A DNA stretch of 64,000 bases from Gemmatimonadota bacterium (GTDB lineage Bacteria; Gemmatimonadota; Gemmatimonadetes; Palauibacterales; Palauibacteraceae). Where the stretch lies: assembly GCA_022825725.1 (NCBI GenBank), contig JAJDWE010000031.1, forward strand, positions 62,001 through 126,000, given 5' to 3'. Shown here one piece after another: positions 54,048 to 63,445 of this stretch. The number at the start of each line of letters is the position of its first letter. Position 1 is the stretch's first letter. The notes below the pieces were generated by a model. It made no database searches, was not told where the DNA came from, and was given only the letters and a program-made list of their open reading frames with translations. The translations under genes were made by a program, and so were the position numbers.

Positions 54048-55849
54048 AGGGACGCCGCGACGGCCGTCCGATCGTCCAGCCTCATCTCGTCATCGCTGTC
54101 CGCGAAGAGAGCCGCCACGAGGAACTCGGGATCGAAATCCCCGCGGTCGATACACCTCCGCACCCGGGCGTCCGGCGTCTCGAGAGGATCGCTGAGCTCG
54201 GCGAGGCCATCGGTGAACGCCAGCAGCGTTTCCCCGGCAGACGGAACCCGGGCCTGGCGGTACGAGCGGACCGTGGCCACGCCGATCGGGGGATCCAGCG
54301 CGGCCAGACGGCGCGTCCCGTCCGATCCGAGCAGGTACGCATACGGGTGACCCGCGTTCGCGTAGCGCAGTTCCGCACACTCGGGATCGATGACTCCGTA
54401 GAAGAGCGTCATGTACATCTCGGTCGCGTCGAGTGCCGCCCGGAGCTGCCCGTGCATCGCGTCCAGGACGGCCGCGGGTTCGGTCTCCACGCGCGTCGCG
54501 AGGACCACGGCACTCAGCGTGCGGGCCATGATGAGCGCGGCGGAGGGACCGTGCGAACTCACGTCGCCGAGCATGACTCCCAGACAACCGTCCGCGAGCC
54601 GGACGAGATAGTAGAAGTCGCCGCCCAGAGAGAGCGCCGGATCGCAGCGGGCCGCTATTCGTCCGAGATCGCGAAAATCCTCAGGGGGCGGCAGGAGTTT
54701 CAGTTGCAGATCCCGGGCGATCTCCAGTTCGGCCAGCACGCGCTCCCGGCGCAACCGTCGTGCGAGTAGCCGCTCCCGCGAATGTTCGCCCTCGGCCACG
54801 GCGCCGATCCAGCCCGCGAGCAGCGTCGCGGCAGCATCGCCGCTGCTCGCCGGATCGTGGACGAGCCGCAGCCGTCCCGCATCGCCCAGCGGCCACGTCT
54901 CCCGAACCTCGCGCGGGCCGTTCGACGCCTCGTCGTTCTCCCAGCTGTCGAACAGCACCTGCGAGCCGTCCTCGAACCGCCGGTCGAGGCGAAATCTGAG
55001 ACCGGTGACATCGGCGAAACGCCTCAGGAGAGGTTCGATCCTCACAAGGGGATCCGGCGCGCCCCGGAACGAGAGCGTGACCCTGTTGCCGGGCTCGTTG
55101 AACGTCACGTCATCGGCGAGCTGCCTCAGAAGAAAGAGGCCGCGCCCGCGGGGCCGCCCGATGCCCTCCGCCGAGATCGGGTCCGGCACGGCATCGGGAT
55201 CGAAACCTTTCCCCTCGTCCGAGACCTTCACGCGCAGGCCGTCGGCGTGTGCTTTCGCGGAAACCCGCACGACGGCGCCGGGACGGTCGCCGCCCCCCCA
55301 GAGGATCGCGTTGGCCACGGCCTCGCCGAGCGCGACCCGGAGTCGGAACGCCGTTTCGCCATCCAGATCGGCGAGGTGCCGGCATGCCACGACGACCCGC
55401 TCCACCACCGCGCGCTGGTAGCGCACGTTCGAGGGAAACACGACGCGTATGCGCCCCGACTCATCGACGTCCAGGTTCAACTCGGGCGTCTCCGCGGGCG
55501 AGGTGTGTTTCTGCCACACGAGCCCGAGTTCGGCCGCGTTGAGAGGATAGAAGAGGTAGTCGGTCCAGTCTTCGGCCAGCGCCGAGCCCAGACGGTCGAT
55601 CCATGCGCCATCGACGAGCGCCACGAGAGCCGACGCAGCGCCGAAGCGCCGGTGCAGGTACGGCATCGTCGCGCGCGGCTCGGCGATGTCCACCAGGATG
55701 AGATCCGTCGGGAGCACCGTCAGCGGGCGCCCGAAGAGCCCTCTGACTTCGGGAGGCGGGTCGATCTCGGCGGCGGCGTCCGCGACGGCCTGGAGGATGT
55801 CCGGCCGGCTGGAGAGGACCAGGATGCGGGCCGCGTCTCCGTCCTTCAT
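54044..55849 (-). CDS. Fused RsbW-type kinase and SpoIIE/RsbU-type phosphatase with degenerate receiver
   Basis: A 601-aa cytoplasmic regulator. Residues 1 to about 125 resemble a receiver with Asp54 kept but the acidic pair (SSRP) and the Lys (Tyr101 in LFYPLN) lost. About 130-265 is a GHKL ATPase with GEAVANAILWG, DEGKGFDP and GRGLFLLRQL, as in anti-sigma kinases. About 400-601 is a PP2C/SpoIIE phosphatase: LQLKLLPPP, GGDFYYLV, GDVSSHGPSAALIM, NAGHPYAYLL. Both activities would act on the STAS protein encoded next door. GTG overlap with ksgA; upstream gene is the STAS antagonist. Confidence 0.9.
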   Translation of the reverse strand: MKDGDAARILVLSSRPDILQAVADAAAEIDPPPEVRGLFGRPLTVLPTDLILVDIAEPRATMPYLHRRFGAASALVALVDGAWIDRLGSALAEDWTDYLFYPLNAAELGLVWQKHTSPAETPELNLDVDESGRIRVVFPSNVRYQRAVVERVVVACRHLADLDGETAFRLRVALGEAVANAILWGGGDRPGAVVRVSAKAHADGLRVKVSDEGKGFDPDAVPDPISAEGIGRPRGRGLFLLRQLADDVTFNEPGNRVTLSFRGAPDPLVRIEPLLRRFADVTGLRFRLDRRFEDGSQVLFDSWENDEASNGPREVRETWPLGDAGRLRLVHDPASSGDAAATLLAGWIGAVAEGEHSRERLLARRLRRERVLAELEIARDLQLKLLPPPEDFRDLGRIAARCDPALSLGGDFYYLVRLADGCLGVMLGDVSSHGPSAALIMARTLSAVVLATRVETEPAAVLDAMHGQLRAALDATEMYMTLFYGVIDPECAELRYANAGHPYAYLLGSDGTRRLAALDPPIGVATVRSYRQARVPSAGETLLAFTDGLAELSDPLETPDARVRRCIDRGDFDPEFLVAALFADSDDEMRLDDRTAVAASL

Positions 55850-55868
55850 TCCGGAGCTGCGGCTCCGG

Positions 55869-56201
55869 TCAGGACTCGCCGAGCGCCGCTGCCCGGGATT
55901 CGGCGATCTCGAACAGCGAGTCCAGCCTGGTCAGGGCGAAGAGCCGCTGAAGATCCTCGTTCAGCCCGGCCAGCGTCAGGCGGCCGCCCGCGTCGCGGAT
56001 GTGCTTGGAGAGACTGACGAGTACCCCAAGGCCGGAGGAGTCGATGTAGTCGGCCTCGGTGAAATCGATGACGAAGTCGGCGTCCCCGTCCGCCAGGCGC
56101 GCGAGCACGCGCTCCTTGAATTCGCCGCGGTTGTTGATCGTGAGCTGTCCGCCCACGGCGACGAGGGTAATGGCTCCCGCCGTTTCGATCGAAAACGTCA
56201 T
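55869..56201 (-). CDS. STAS-domain anti-sigma factor antagonist
   Basis: A 110-aa SpoIIAA/RsbV-like protein. The phosphorylation site is visible in IDSSGLGVLV; FVIDFTEADY precedes it. ATG at 56199-56201 (MTFSIETAGAITL), after GGGAG. Phosphorylation by an RsbW-type kinase and dephosphorylation by the SpoIIE-type phosphatase encoded 20 bases downstream would set its state. No sigma factor is encoded nearby. Confidence 0.9.
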   Translation of the reverse strand: MTFSIETAGAITLVAVGGQLTINNRGEFKERVLARLADGDADFVIDFTEADYIDSSGLGVLVSLSKHIRDAGGRLTLAGLNEDLQRLFALTRLDSLFEIAESRAAALGES

Positions 56202-57055
56202 CCTTCGCTCCCGGGTGACATGAGGGCCGTGATGCAAGCGACATCCACGATATCGGAGGCGGAGGCGCCGCGGGAGAGGTCGTTCAGCGGTCGCCGCAGC
56301 CCCTGAAGGATCGGCCCCAGCGCGCGCGCCCCGGCGAGTCGCTCGAGCAGTTTGTACGCGATGTTCGCGGCGTCGAGGCCGGGGAAGACGAGCAGGTTCG
56401 CGCGCCCGGCCACCGGAGATCCGAGAGCCTTCAGCGTCGCGACATCCGGCACGAGCGCCGCATCGGCCTGCAGTTCACCGTCCGCCGCGATTTCGGGGCG
56501 AAGGCGGCGGAAGATATCCAGCGCCTCCCGCACATGCTCGACCGCCGGCCCCGCAGCCGAGCCGAGCGTGGAATACGAGAGAAACGCAACGACCGGTTCT
56601 TCTCCCGCAACGGCTCGGTGCGCGTCGCAGGCCGCCGAAGCACTCTCCGCCATCTGGGCCGGGGTCGGCGCCGGGACGACTGCGGCGTCCGTAAGCGTGA
56701 GCACCCGCTCGCCGGGAGCGGGAAGTACCATGTGGAAGGCGGCCGAGACCGTCTCCACGCCATCGGCCAGACCGACGACCCGCAGACCGGCCCGGATGAC
56801 GTCCGCCGTCGCGTGCACGGCCCCCGCCACGACCCCGTCCAGTTCCCCCGACGCGAGCCGCTGCGCGGCGTTCGCGAGGCCATCCGCGCCGGCGCGGATC
56901 TCGACGGGGCGTACCCACCCTTCCTCCCGCAACCGGCGAATCGCCCGCGCGGTGCGGGTCTCGTCCGCCTCCGGAAAGCCGATGCGCCGCTCGAGGGCGG
57001 CGGCCCGCGTCCTCAGTCGGTCGATGAAGCCGGGCCGGGTCGGCTGCGACGTCAC
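56198..57055 (-). CDS. Shortened phosphate acetyl/butyryltransferase-like protein
   Basis: A 285-aa protein of the Pta/Ptb family, which swaps acyl-CoA and acyl-phosphate. DGVVAGAVHATADVIRAGL, DGELQADAALVPDVATLKALGSPVAG, FPGLDAANIAYKLLERLAGARALGPILQGL and NDLSRGAS are conserved. The segment carrying the usual YxxLRxHKG motif between the N-terminal domain and DGVVAGAV is missing, so the protein is about 45 residues short. GTG overlaps the coaD stop (GTGA); stop overlaps the STAS start (ATGA). Activity is uncertain. Confidence 0.8.
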   Translation of the reverse strand: MTSQPTRPGFIDRLRTRAAALERRIGFPEADETRTARAIRRLREEGWVRPVEIRAGADGLANAAQRLASGELDGVVAGAVHATADVIRAGLRVVGLADGVETVSAAFHMVLPAPGERVLTLTDAAVVPAPTPAQMAESASAACDAHRAVAGEEPVVAFLSYSTLGSAAGPAVEHVREALDIFRRLRPEIAADGELQADAALVPDVATLKALGSPVAGRANLLVFPGLDAANIAYKLLERLAGARALGPILQGLRRPLNDLSRGASASDIVDVACITALMSPGSEG

Positions 57056-57549
57056 CCGGCGTGGCCGAACGCGCGGTCCATGCGGGCCTTCACGATCGGG
57101 CTCACGAAGTCCGTCACATCTCCGCCCAGACGTCCGACTTCGCGCACGAGCGAGGAACTCAGGAAGGTGTGACGCGTAGAGGGCGCCATGAAGAGGACCT
57201 CGACTTCGGGCCAGAGCGAGCGGTTCATGAGCGCCATCTGAAACTCGTACTCGAAGTCGCTCACGGCCCGCAGCCCGCGGACGATGATCCGGGCCTCGCG
57301 GGAGCGTGCAAAGTCCACGAGCAGACCGGAGAACGACGTCGCCTCGACCCTCGGTTCGTCCGCAAACACCTCGCGGATCAGATCGACGCGATCCTCGATC
57401 CGGAACAGCCCCGACTTCGCCTGCGTGGCCGTCTCCGCCACGGCCACAATCAGCCGGTCCACGATCCCCAGGCTTCTGCGTACGATGTCCTCGTGTCCGA
57501 CCGTCAACGGGTCGAAGGACCCGGGGTACACGGCGACGGTGTTGTTCAT
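57052..57549 (-). CDS. coaD: Pantetheine-phosphate adenylyltransferase
   Basis: A 165-aa enzyme of coenzyme A synthesis. AVYPGSFDPLTVGHEDIVRR opens (HxGH-like TVGH), and FMAPSTRHTFLSSSLVREVGRLGG is the C-terminal signature. ATG with GGGGA five bases before it. Its product CoA is used by the operon-neighbour Pta-like protein. rsmD lies upstream, a standard pair. Confidence 0.96.
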   Translation of the reverse strand: MNNTVAVYPGSFDPLTVGHEDIVRRSLGIVDRLIVAVAETATQAKSGLFRIEDRVDLIREVFADEPRVEATSFSGLLVDFARSREARIIVRGLRAVSDFEYEFQMALMNRSLWPEVEVLFMAPSTRHTFLSSSLVREVGRLGGDVTDFVSPIVKARMDRAFGHAG

Positions 57550-57560
57550 CGAGTTCCCCG

Positions 57561-58136
57561 TCAGAGTGTTCGGGTTGACGCGTCTGCCGGAGCCCGGAAC
57601 CGGCTGACGCAGGTGTCACCGTATTCCCTCGTCCAGTCGGCCGCCGTCGCCCACTCGGCGTCCGGGCGGTGCTCGACCCACAGTTGCGAGGCGAACGGAC
57701 GGGCCCGGAAGCGCTCGACGAGCTGCGCGCCGGCGGCGGACGCGTACGGTGGATCCGCGAAGACCAGATCGAGGGGCGCGCCCGGACCGGCCACATCGTC
57801 CGGCTCGTCCAGGCCGTCGACCCAGGCGATGGCATCGTCCCGGACCACCCGCGACCGGTCCTCGAGATCGAGCAATGCGACATTTCGGCGCAGCAGCGCA
57901 ACCGCCCGGCGATCCGATTCGACAAAATGGACGTGCGCCGCACCTCGCGACAGCGCTTCGATTCCCAGCGCTCCGGAGCCGGCGTAGAGATCGGCGACCC
58001 TGGCGCCGTCGACATCTCCCGCGAGCGCGGAAAACCAGGCCTCCCGCACCCGCTCCGCCGTCGGACGAGTGCGCCGTCCACGGGGGGCCTCGATGAAGCG
58101 GCCGCCCAGCTCCCCCGCGATGATGCGAAGCCTCAT
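57561..58136 (-). CDS. rsmD: 16S rRNA (G966-N2)-methyltransferase
   Basis: A 191-aa SAM methyltransferase. RIIAGELGGRFIEAPRGRRTRPTAERVREAWFS opens, DLYAGSGALGIEALSRGA binds SAM, and VFADPPYA holds the catalytic motif. ATG at 58134-58136 without a strong ribosome site; extension to 58310 would overlap the coiled-coil gene. Confidence 0.94.
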   Translation of the reverse strand: MRLRIIAGELGGRFIEAPRGRRTRPTAERVREAWFSALAGDVDGARVADLYAGSGALGIEALSRGAAHVHFVESDRRAVALLRRNVALLDLEDRSRVVRDDAIAWVDGLDEPDDVAGPGAPLDLVFADPPYASAAGAQLVERFRARPFASQLWVEHRPDAEWATAADWTREYGDTCVSRFRAPADASTRTL

Positions 58137-58149
58137 TTGAGGGGGCGCG

Positions 58150-58887
58150 TCAGGCGAGAGACCCCGGGTAGAGGATGATCCCGCAACCCTCGCAGATGGC
58201 GAGATGCCGTCGCGCCCGAATCTCGGTCTGTTGCTGCTTCGGTATCGCCGTATAGCAGCGGCCGCATACTCCATCGACGGTGAGTTCGGCGAGCGCGGCC
58301 TGGCGCCCACCTCCGCCCGCCGTGCGGTACAACTGCAGCGCCCGGCGGTCCAGCCGGCTCTCCTGCGTCCTCCGACTCACTCCGCAGTGCAGGAGATCCC
58401 CCTCGAGCGTCGTCCGCAGCCCCTCCACGGCGGTGCTCCGCTCCGCCAGCTGCGCGGTCGCCTCCCCGAGCTCCGCTTCCGCGGCCTTCAACGCCCCGCG
58501 CGCGGTCTCCACATCCTGCATCGCGTCGAGCTGGTCATCTTCCGCCGCACGCAGGTTGCGCCGGGCCGTGTCCGTTTCGCTCCGAACCGCGAGATGCTGC
58601 TGCATGTTCGCGACCGCGACGGAACGCGCCTCCAGACGTTTGAGCGTCGCTCTGCCCGCCTCCACGGCTCGATGGAACTGCCTCACGCGCCCTTCCGCCT
58701 CCTCCACCTCCGCCCGGATCCGCGCAACCTGCGCCTCCAGCGTCTCCACGGTTTCCCGGAGTCCGGCCACCTCCCCGCCGAGACTCTCGAGTTGATCTTC
58801 TATCTTCAGGATCCTGTGATCGATTTCCTGAAGGGTGAGTAATTCCTCGACGATATCAGTCCCTTGCATACTCTCCCCGGCTGTCAT
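58150..58887 (-). CDS. Coiled-coil protein with C4 zinc ribbon (CdsZ/CT398-like)
   Basis: A 245-aa protein: a long antiparallel coiled coil (about 15-180) rich in Glu/Ala/Arg, then a C4 zinc ribbon with CGRCYTAIPKQQ and CEGCGIILYPG. The zf-RING_7/CdsZ family is thought to be a scaffold; function in this phylum unknown. ATG at 58885-58887 overlaps the dnaG stop (ATGA); ATG at 58867-58869 is an alternative. Confidence 0.85.
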   Translation of the reverse strand: MTAGESMQGTDIVEELLTLQEIDHRILKIEDQLESLGGEVAGLRETVETLEAQVARIRAEVEEAEGRVRQFHRAVEAGRATLKRLEARSVAVANMQQHLAVRSETDTARRNLRAAEDDQLDAMQDVETARGALKAAEAELGEATAQLAERSTAVEGLRTTLEGDLLHCGVSRRTQESRLDRRALQLYRTAGGGGRQAALAELTVDGVCGRCYTAIPKQQQTEIRARRHLAICEGCGIILYPGSLA

Positions 58888-60689
58888 CGCTGCGTGGCCG
58901 TAGTCCGCCCTGATTCGGCGGCCGGCATGAACGCTCCCGACTCGCCCGCGGCCCGAAGTTCGCGCACGAGTTCCTGTTTCTCATCCAACAATCGACGTTG
59001 CTGCTCCGGCTCCGCAAGCTCGATCGCGCGGCCGATCTCCTCGATCCGTTCACGATGCCGCCGGTAGAGGAGGCGACGCACCACGGCGTCGAAGACCCGG
59101 GCGGCGTCCGGGAGCTCCCGATCGGACTCTCGCAGCGTCTTCGCCAGTTCCCCGGCGGCGGCGGAGGCGGACGCCCAGTCGGGAGAATCGACACCCTCGT
59201 CTGATGCCGCCGCCAGGATCTCGAACAGCTCGCGTGACCGCGGGTCGGACATGTGATCGGGTGCGAGCCCGACGCGCACGGCCTGCCGCGTGAGCGTCGG
59301 GTCACGAACGAGCAGGAGGAGGAAATCGTGCTCCGTGCGCGAGGCCGGAGAGGGTCCACGATGGGCAGGTCCCGGTTCGGCGGCCGGGGAACGGCGCCGG
59401 GGTGGGGAACGCTCGAGGCGCGCGATCTCGTCCACGAGCGTCTCGCGCCGTATCCCCAGTCCTTCCACCGCCCGGTCCACGTAGATGTCGCGGAGCGCCG
59501 GATCGGAGACCGCCCTCAGCGTACTGAGCAGGCCGTCCACCGCGCGGCGCCGTCCCTCCACCCGATCCAGGTATCCCTCGCGGCGAAGGATCTGGAGCTT
59601 ACGCTCGAGAAGATCCACCGCATCGTCCAGGAGCTGCCGGATGGCGGACGGACCGTCCCGGCGGATGAGGGAGTCGGGATCTTCCCCGGACGGGAGCGAC
59701 ACGACCATCGGGTGGACTCCGGCGGCCAACAGGATGTCCCCGGTCCTGAACGTCGCGCGCAGCCCGGCGAGATCGCTGTCGTAGAGCAGGTAGGCCCGCT
59801 TCGTGTATCGGCCGATGCGGCGCGCCTGGTCCGCCGTGAAGGATGTCCCCAGCCCGGCGACCGCAAAGCCGAGGCCGGCCCGGTGCAGCGCGATGACGTC
59901 GGTGAACCCTTCCGCGATCGCGGCGTGGCCCTCGCGTCGCATGGCGTGCCGCGCCCGGTTGAGCCCGTACAGCTCTTTCCCCTTGTGGAAGACGGGCGAT
60001 TCGGGCGAGTTGATGTACTTGGGCGCATCGGAGGCGGCATCGAGGATGCGGCCACCGAAGCCGATCGGGCGGTCGCGCAGATCATGGATCGTGAACATGA
60101 GACGCCCGCGAAAACGGTCGTACGGCTCTTCCGCTCTCTCGCTCGTCGCCAGAAGCCCGAGCTCGAGCAGCGCCCGCTCCTCGATCCCGTGCCGGGCCGC
60201 GGCGGTGCGGAGCGCGCGCCATTCGTCGTCGGCGTAGCCCAGCCCGAAATCGAGGGCCTCCTCCAGCGAAAGTCCGCGCCCCTGGAGATAGTCGCGTGCG
60301 CCGGCGCCGGCCGGTTCGCCAAGCCGGTCCCGGAACCACTCGGCCGCGAAGGCGAGCACTCCGCGAAGCGGCGCGTACGGATCCTCGCGTCGCTCCTCCC
60401 GGTCGGGAACCTCGATCCCGACTCTCGCGCCCACGAAGCGCACGGCCTCCGGGAAATCGAAACCGAGGTGCTTCATGATGAAACCGAAGACGTCCCCGCC
60501 CTCCCCGCAGACGAAGCACTTGAAGATCTGGCGCTGCGGGTCGACGGCGAAGTTGGGACCGTCTCCGCCGTGCAGCGGGCAGGGTCCGCGATAGCTCTTC
60601 CCCGATCGTCGAAGCTGGACGTACTCTCCCACGATCTCGAGGATGTCCGCCCGTGCGCGGATGTCCTCTACGAGGCTGTCGCTCACCAC
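58884..60689 (-). CDS. dnaG: DNA primase
   Basis: A 601-aa primase that makes RNA primers for replication. The N-terminal CHC2 zinc domain has CPLHGGDGPNFAV and CFVCGEGGD; the TOPRIM core has AIAEGFTDVIAL and YDSDLAGLRA (a DSD variant of the usual DGD). A linker rich in Arg/Pro precedes the C-terminal helicase-binding region. GTG at 60687-60689 is used, with GTG one codon later also possible. mutS2 lies 30 bases upstream. Confidence 0.96.
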   Translation of the reverse strand: MVSDSLVEDIRARADILEIVGEYVQLRRSGKSYRGPCPLHGGDGPNFAVDPQRQIFKCFVCGEGGDVFGFIMKHLGFDFPEAVRFVGARVGIEVPDREERREDPYAPLRGVLAFAAEWFRDRLGEPAGAGARDYLQGRGLSLEEALDFGLGYADDEWRALRTAAARHGIEERALLELGLLATSERAEEPYDRFRGRLMFTIHDLRDRPIGFGGRILDAASDAPKYINSPESPVFHKGKELYGLNRARHAMRREGHAAIAEGFTDVIALHRAGLGFAVAGLGTSFTADQARRIGRYTKRAYLLYDSDLAGLRATFRTGDILLAAGVHPMVVSLPSGEDPDSLIRRDGPSAIRQLLDDAVDLLERKLQILRREGYLDRVEGRRRAVDGLLSTLRAVSDPALRDIYVDRAVEGLGIRRETLVDEIARLERSPPRRRSPAAEPGPAHRGPSPASRTEHDFLLLLVRDPTLTRQAVRVGLAPDHMSDPRSRELFEILAAASDEGVDSPDWASASAAAGELAKTLRESDRELPDAARVFDAVVRRLLYRRHRERIEEIGRAIELAEPEQQRRLLDEKQELVRELRAAGESGAFMPAAESGRTTATQR

Positions 60690-60719
60690 GCTCCCGCCCC
60701 TACGGCCCGCAAGTCTCGC

Positions 60720-63104
60720 TCACTCGAACTCCACGACCGTGACGCCTGTTCCCCCTTCGTTCGACTCGCCGGCCCTGAGGGTCCGGATCCGGGGATCCCC
60801 GGCGAGCAGTTGCCCGACCCGCTCCCTCAGCGCGCCCGTTCCCTTTCCGTGAATGATTTTTAGCCACGGGAGATCGCCGACCACCGCCGCATCGACGGCC
60901 GGGTTGAGCATGCCCTCGACCTCGTCGACGCGCAGGCCCCTCAGGTCGACCTCCGTAGCGGCGGTGAAATCCGGTCGGTGCTGCGCGGGGCCCGCGGCTT
61001 CGTGCACCCGGGCCGGTCCGGACGAACGAGTCTCCGGTGCAGAATGGGGAGTCAGGTCCCGCAGCGGTACCGTCAGCCGCAGTTCACCTACCTCGATGAC
61101 GCCGCGATCCTGTCGGATTTCGACGAGGCGCGCCGGCCGGTCGGACGCGTTCCACCGCACGGCATCGCCGACGCGCACCGCTCGCGCCACCGATGGAGGC
61201 GCGGACTCGCCCAGGGCACGAAGAGCGTGGGAAGACGTCCGGAGCGCCCGCTCCACCTTCCCCCGCGCGGCCCGCTTCGCCTCCCGGCGGCGCACCTCAT
61301 CCCCCGTGGCGAATTCGGACTCGAGACGTGAGATCGCCGCTTCCACCTGCTTTCGCGCCTCGCGCAACACCGCAAGCCGCTCCGCCTCCCGTTCAAGAGC
61401 GGCGGCGCGCTCCGAATCGGCCAGGGCGGTCTCCCGGGGCGCGAGATCCCGTTCGCGGTCGGCCGTCTCTCCGGCACGGCGCTCAAGCCGGGTCCGAAGA
61501 TCCTCGACCTCGCTCCGTTCGGTCTCGAGCCGGGCGAGGAGCGTGTCCAGCGAGACGTGCTCCGGTCCGAGCCGCTCGCGCGCATCGGCGAGTACGTCTT
61601 CGGGGACGCCCAGTCGCGCCGCGATCACGAGCGCGTAACTGCGGCCGGGCCGGTCCCTTACGAGACGGTACGTCGGTTCGAGCCGTGTTCCATCGAACTC
61701 CAGCGAGGCGTTCACGGCAGCGGCCTTCTCGTCGCCGAGGCGCTTGAGGTCGCCGAGGTGCGTCGTGGCGACCGTGAGACGTGCCTGTCGAGCCAGCCGC
61801 CGCAGCGATGCCGCCGCCAGCGCGCCCCCCTCGGCCGGGTCCGTGGCACTGCCGATCTCGTCGAAGAGGACGATGTCCCGGCCGCCGGCCTCTTGCAGGA
61901 TCTCGGCCAGGTTGCGCGCCTGCGCACCGAAGGTGGAGAGCGATGCTTCGATCGACTGTTCGTCCCCGATGACCGCGAAGAAGCGACGGAAGAAGGGGAT
62001 CCGGCTCCCATCGCCGAGCGGTGGCAGGACCCCGCTCTGCGCGAGCGCGGACAGCAGGCCGAGCGTCTTGAGAAACACCGTCTTTCCCCCCGCGTTCGGG
62101 CCCGAAACGAGGAGGACGCGCTCGCCCGCCGAGAGATCGAGGTCGAAGGGGACCGCTGCGCCGGCATCGAGGACGAGAAGAGGATGACGCGCACCGCGGA
62201 TGCGTATCCCCTCCGACGCCCCCTCGCTGAAGGCCGGGGGCGATGCGTCCATCTCGCCCGCAAAGAGCGCGCGGGCGCGAAGCGAATCCAGTTCCACGAG
62301 GGCGGTGTACGAGACGGCGAGCTCCGACGCGCGGGCGCGCACGACAGAGGACAGGTCGCGCAGGATCCGGTCCACCTCGCGGGCCTCGCGGAGTTCCAGT
62401 TCACGGATCTCGTTCATCGCCTCGATCGCGCGCGATGGCTCGACGAACAGGGTCCGGCGGCTGGCGGAAGCGTCGTGCACGAGACCGCCCGCGATTCCCT
62501 TCCCCTCGCGGCGTACCGGGATGCAGTAGCGGCCGTTTCGGACGGTGACCGAGGCGTCGGGCACGCGAACGCGCTCCGGAAGCTCGCGGGCGTAGAGCGT
62601 AAGCTCGTCGACGAGCCGGCCACGCCGCGTCGCGAGCGCGCGACGGATGCGCCCAAGTTCCGGAGAGGCCCCATCCGCGACCGCGCCCGTCGCATCGAAG
62701 GTGCGCGCAATCCGTTTCTCGAGGGCCGCCTCACCCCACAACCGGCTCACATGCTCCGCCGGGAGGCCCTCGGGGTCGAGACGCGCGTCCAGTCGCCGCA
62801 CGGCGCGTGCGACCGTCATGACCTGCGCGCATGCAAGCAACTGAGGCGGCTCCAGCGGCGCGTCTTCGATCGCGAGCCGCCGAAGGGCCCCGTCGAGGGG
62901 CGCGATCGTGTCCAGCGCCCATCCATCTCCGCTCTCGATGAGCTCCCGAAGCTCATGCACGGCCGTCAGCGAGCGGACCGCGGAAGCCGCGTCCGCAAGC
63001 GGCCGGAGTCCGTGTACGGCAGCGCGGCCCGCTTCCGACACGGCGCGGTCGCCGATCGCCGCCAGTACACGGTCGAACTCGATGACTCGGAGCGCGTGAT
63101 CCAC
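60720..63104 (-). CDS. mutS2: MutS2 endonuclease
   Basis: A 794-aa MutS2. The core has SGPNAGGKTVFLKT (Walker A) and DEIGSATDP (Walker B), a long helical clamp, and a C-terminal Smr domain (VDLRGLRVDEVEGML, HGKGTGALR). It suppresses homologous recombination and may rescue stalled ribosomes. GTG at 63102-63104, five bases after the HIT stop; an open extension to 63251 is over the HIT gene. Confidence 0.95.
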   Translation of the reverse strand: MDHALRVIEFDRVLAAIGDRAVSEAGRAAVHGLRPLADAASAVRSLTAVHELRELIESGDGWALDTIAPLDGALRRLAIEDAPLEPPQLLACAQVMTVARAVRRLDARLDPEGLPAEHVSRLWGEAALEKRIARTFDATGAVADGASPELGRIRRALATRRGRLVDELTLYARELPERVRVPDASVTVRNGRYCIPVRREGKGIAGGLVHDASASRRTLFVEPSRAIEAMNEIRELELREAREVDRILRDLSSVVRARASELAVSYTALVELDSLRARALFAGEMDASPPAFSEGASEGIRIRGARHPLLVLDAGAAVPFDLDLSAGERVLLVSGPNAGGKTVFLKTLGLLSALAQSGVLPPLGDGSRIPFFRRFFAVIGDEQSIEASLSTFGAQARNLAEILQEAGGRDIVLFDEIGSATDPAEGGALAAASLRRLARQARLTVATTHLGDLKRLGDEKAAAVNASLEFDGTRLEPTYRLVRDRPGRSYALVIAARLGVPEDVLADARERLGPEHVSLDTLLARLETERSEVEDLRTRLERRAGETADRERDLAPRETALADSERAAALEREAERLAVLREARKQVEAAISRLESEFATGDEVRRREAKRAARGKVERALRTSSHALRALGESAPPSVARAVRVGDAVRWNASDRPARLVEIRQDRGVIEVGELRLTVPLRDLTPHSAPETRSSGPARVHEAAGPAQHRPDFTAATEVDLRGLRVDEVEGMLNPAVDAAVVGDLPWLKIIHGKGTGALRERVGQLLAGDPRIRTLRAGESNEGGTGVTVVEFE

Positions 63105-63109
63105 GGCGG

Positions 63110-63445
63110 CTACCCCGGCGGCCAACCCATGCGGCGGGCACCCAGCACGTGGAAGTGCAGGTGAGGCACGGCCTGGCCGCCGTCTTCGCCGACATTCGTG
63201 ACGACGCGGTATCCGTCCTCCAGCCCCTCCGAGTCGGCGACGGCTGCGCACGCGAGAAGGAGTTGCGTTCCGAGCGGCCCGTCCGACAGAGCCGAGAGGC
63301 TCGACACGTGCGCTCGCGGAATGACGAGCACATGCACCGGCGCCTGGGGTTCGAGATCCCGGAACGCCACCCAGCCGCTCGCCTCGGCAACCACGTCCGC
63401 CTCGATCGCCCCCGAAGCAATGCCGCAGAACACGCAGTCCGTCAT
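63110..63445 (-). CDS. HIT-family nucleotide hydrolase
   Basis: A 111-aa HINT-type protein. FCGIASG at the start binds zinc-like Cys in some relatives; the triad HLHFHVLG at about 95-102 is the catalytic HxHxH. It hydrolyses AMP-lysine or similar adducts. ATG overlaps the rsmE stop (ATGA). Ends GARRMGWPPG, the usual C-terminal Trp motif. Confidence 0.95.
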   Translation of the reverse strand: MTDCVFCGIASGAIEADVVAEASGWVAFRDLEPQAPVHVLVIPRAHVSSLSALSDGPLGTQLLLACAAVADSEGLEDGYRVVTNVGEDGGQAVPHLHFHVLGARRMGWPPG

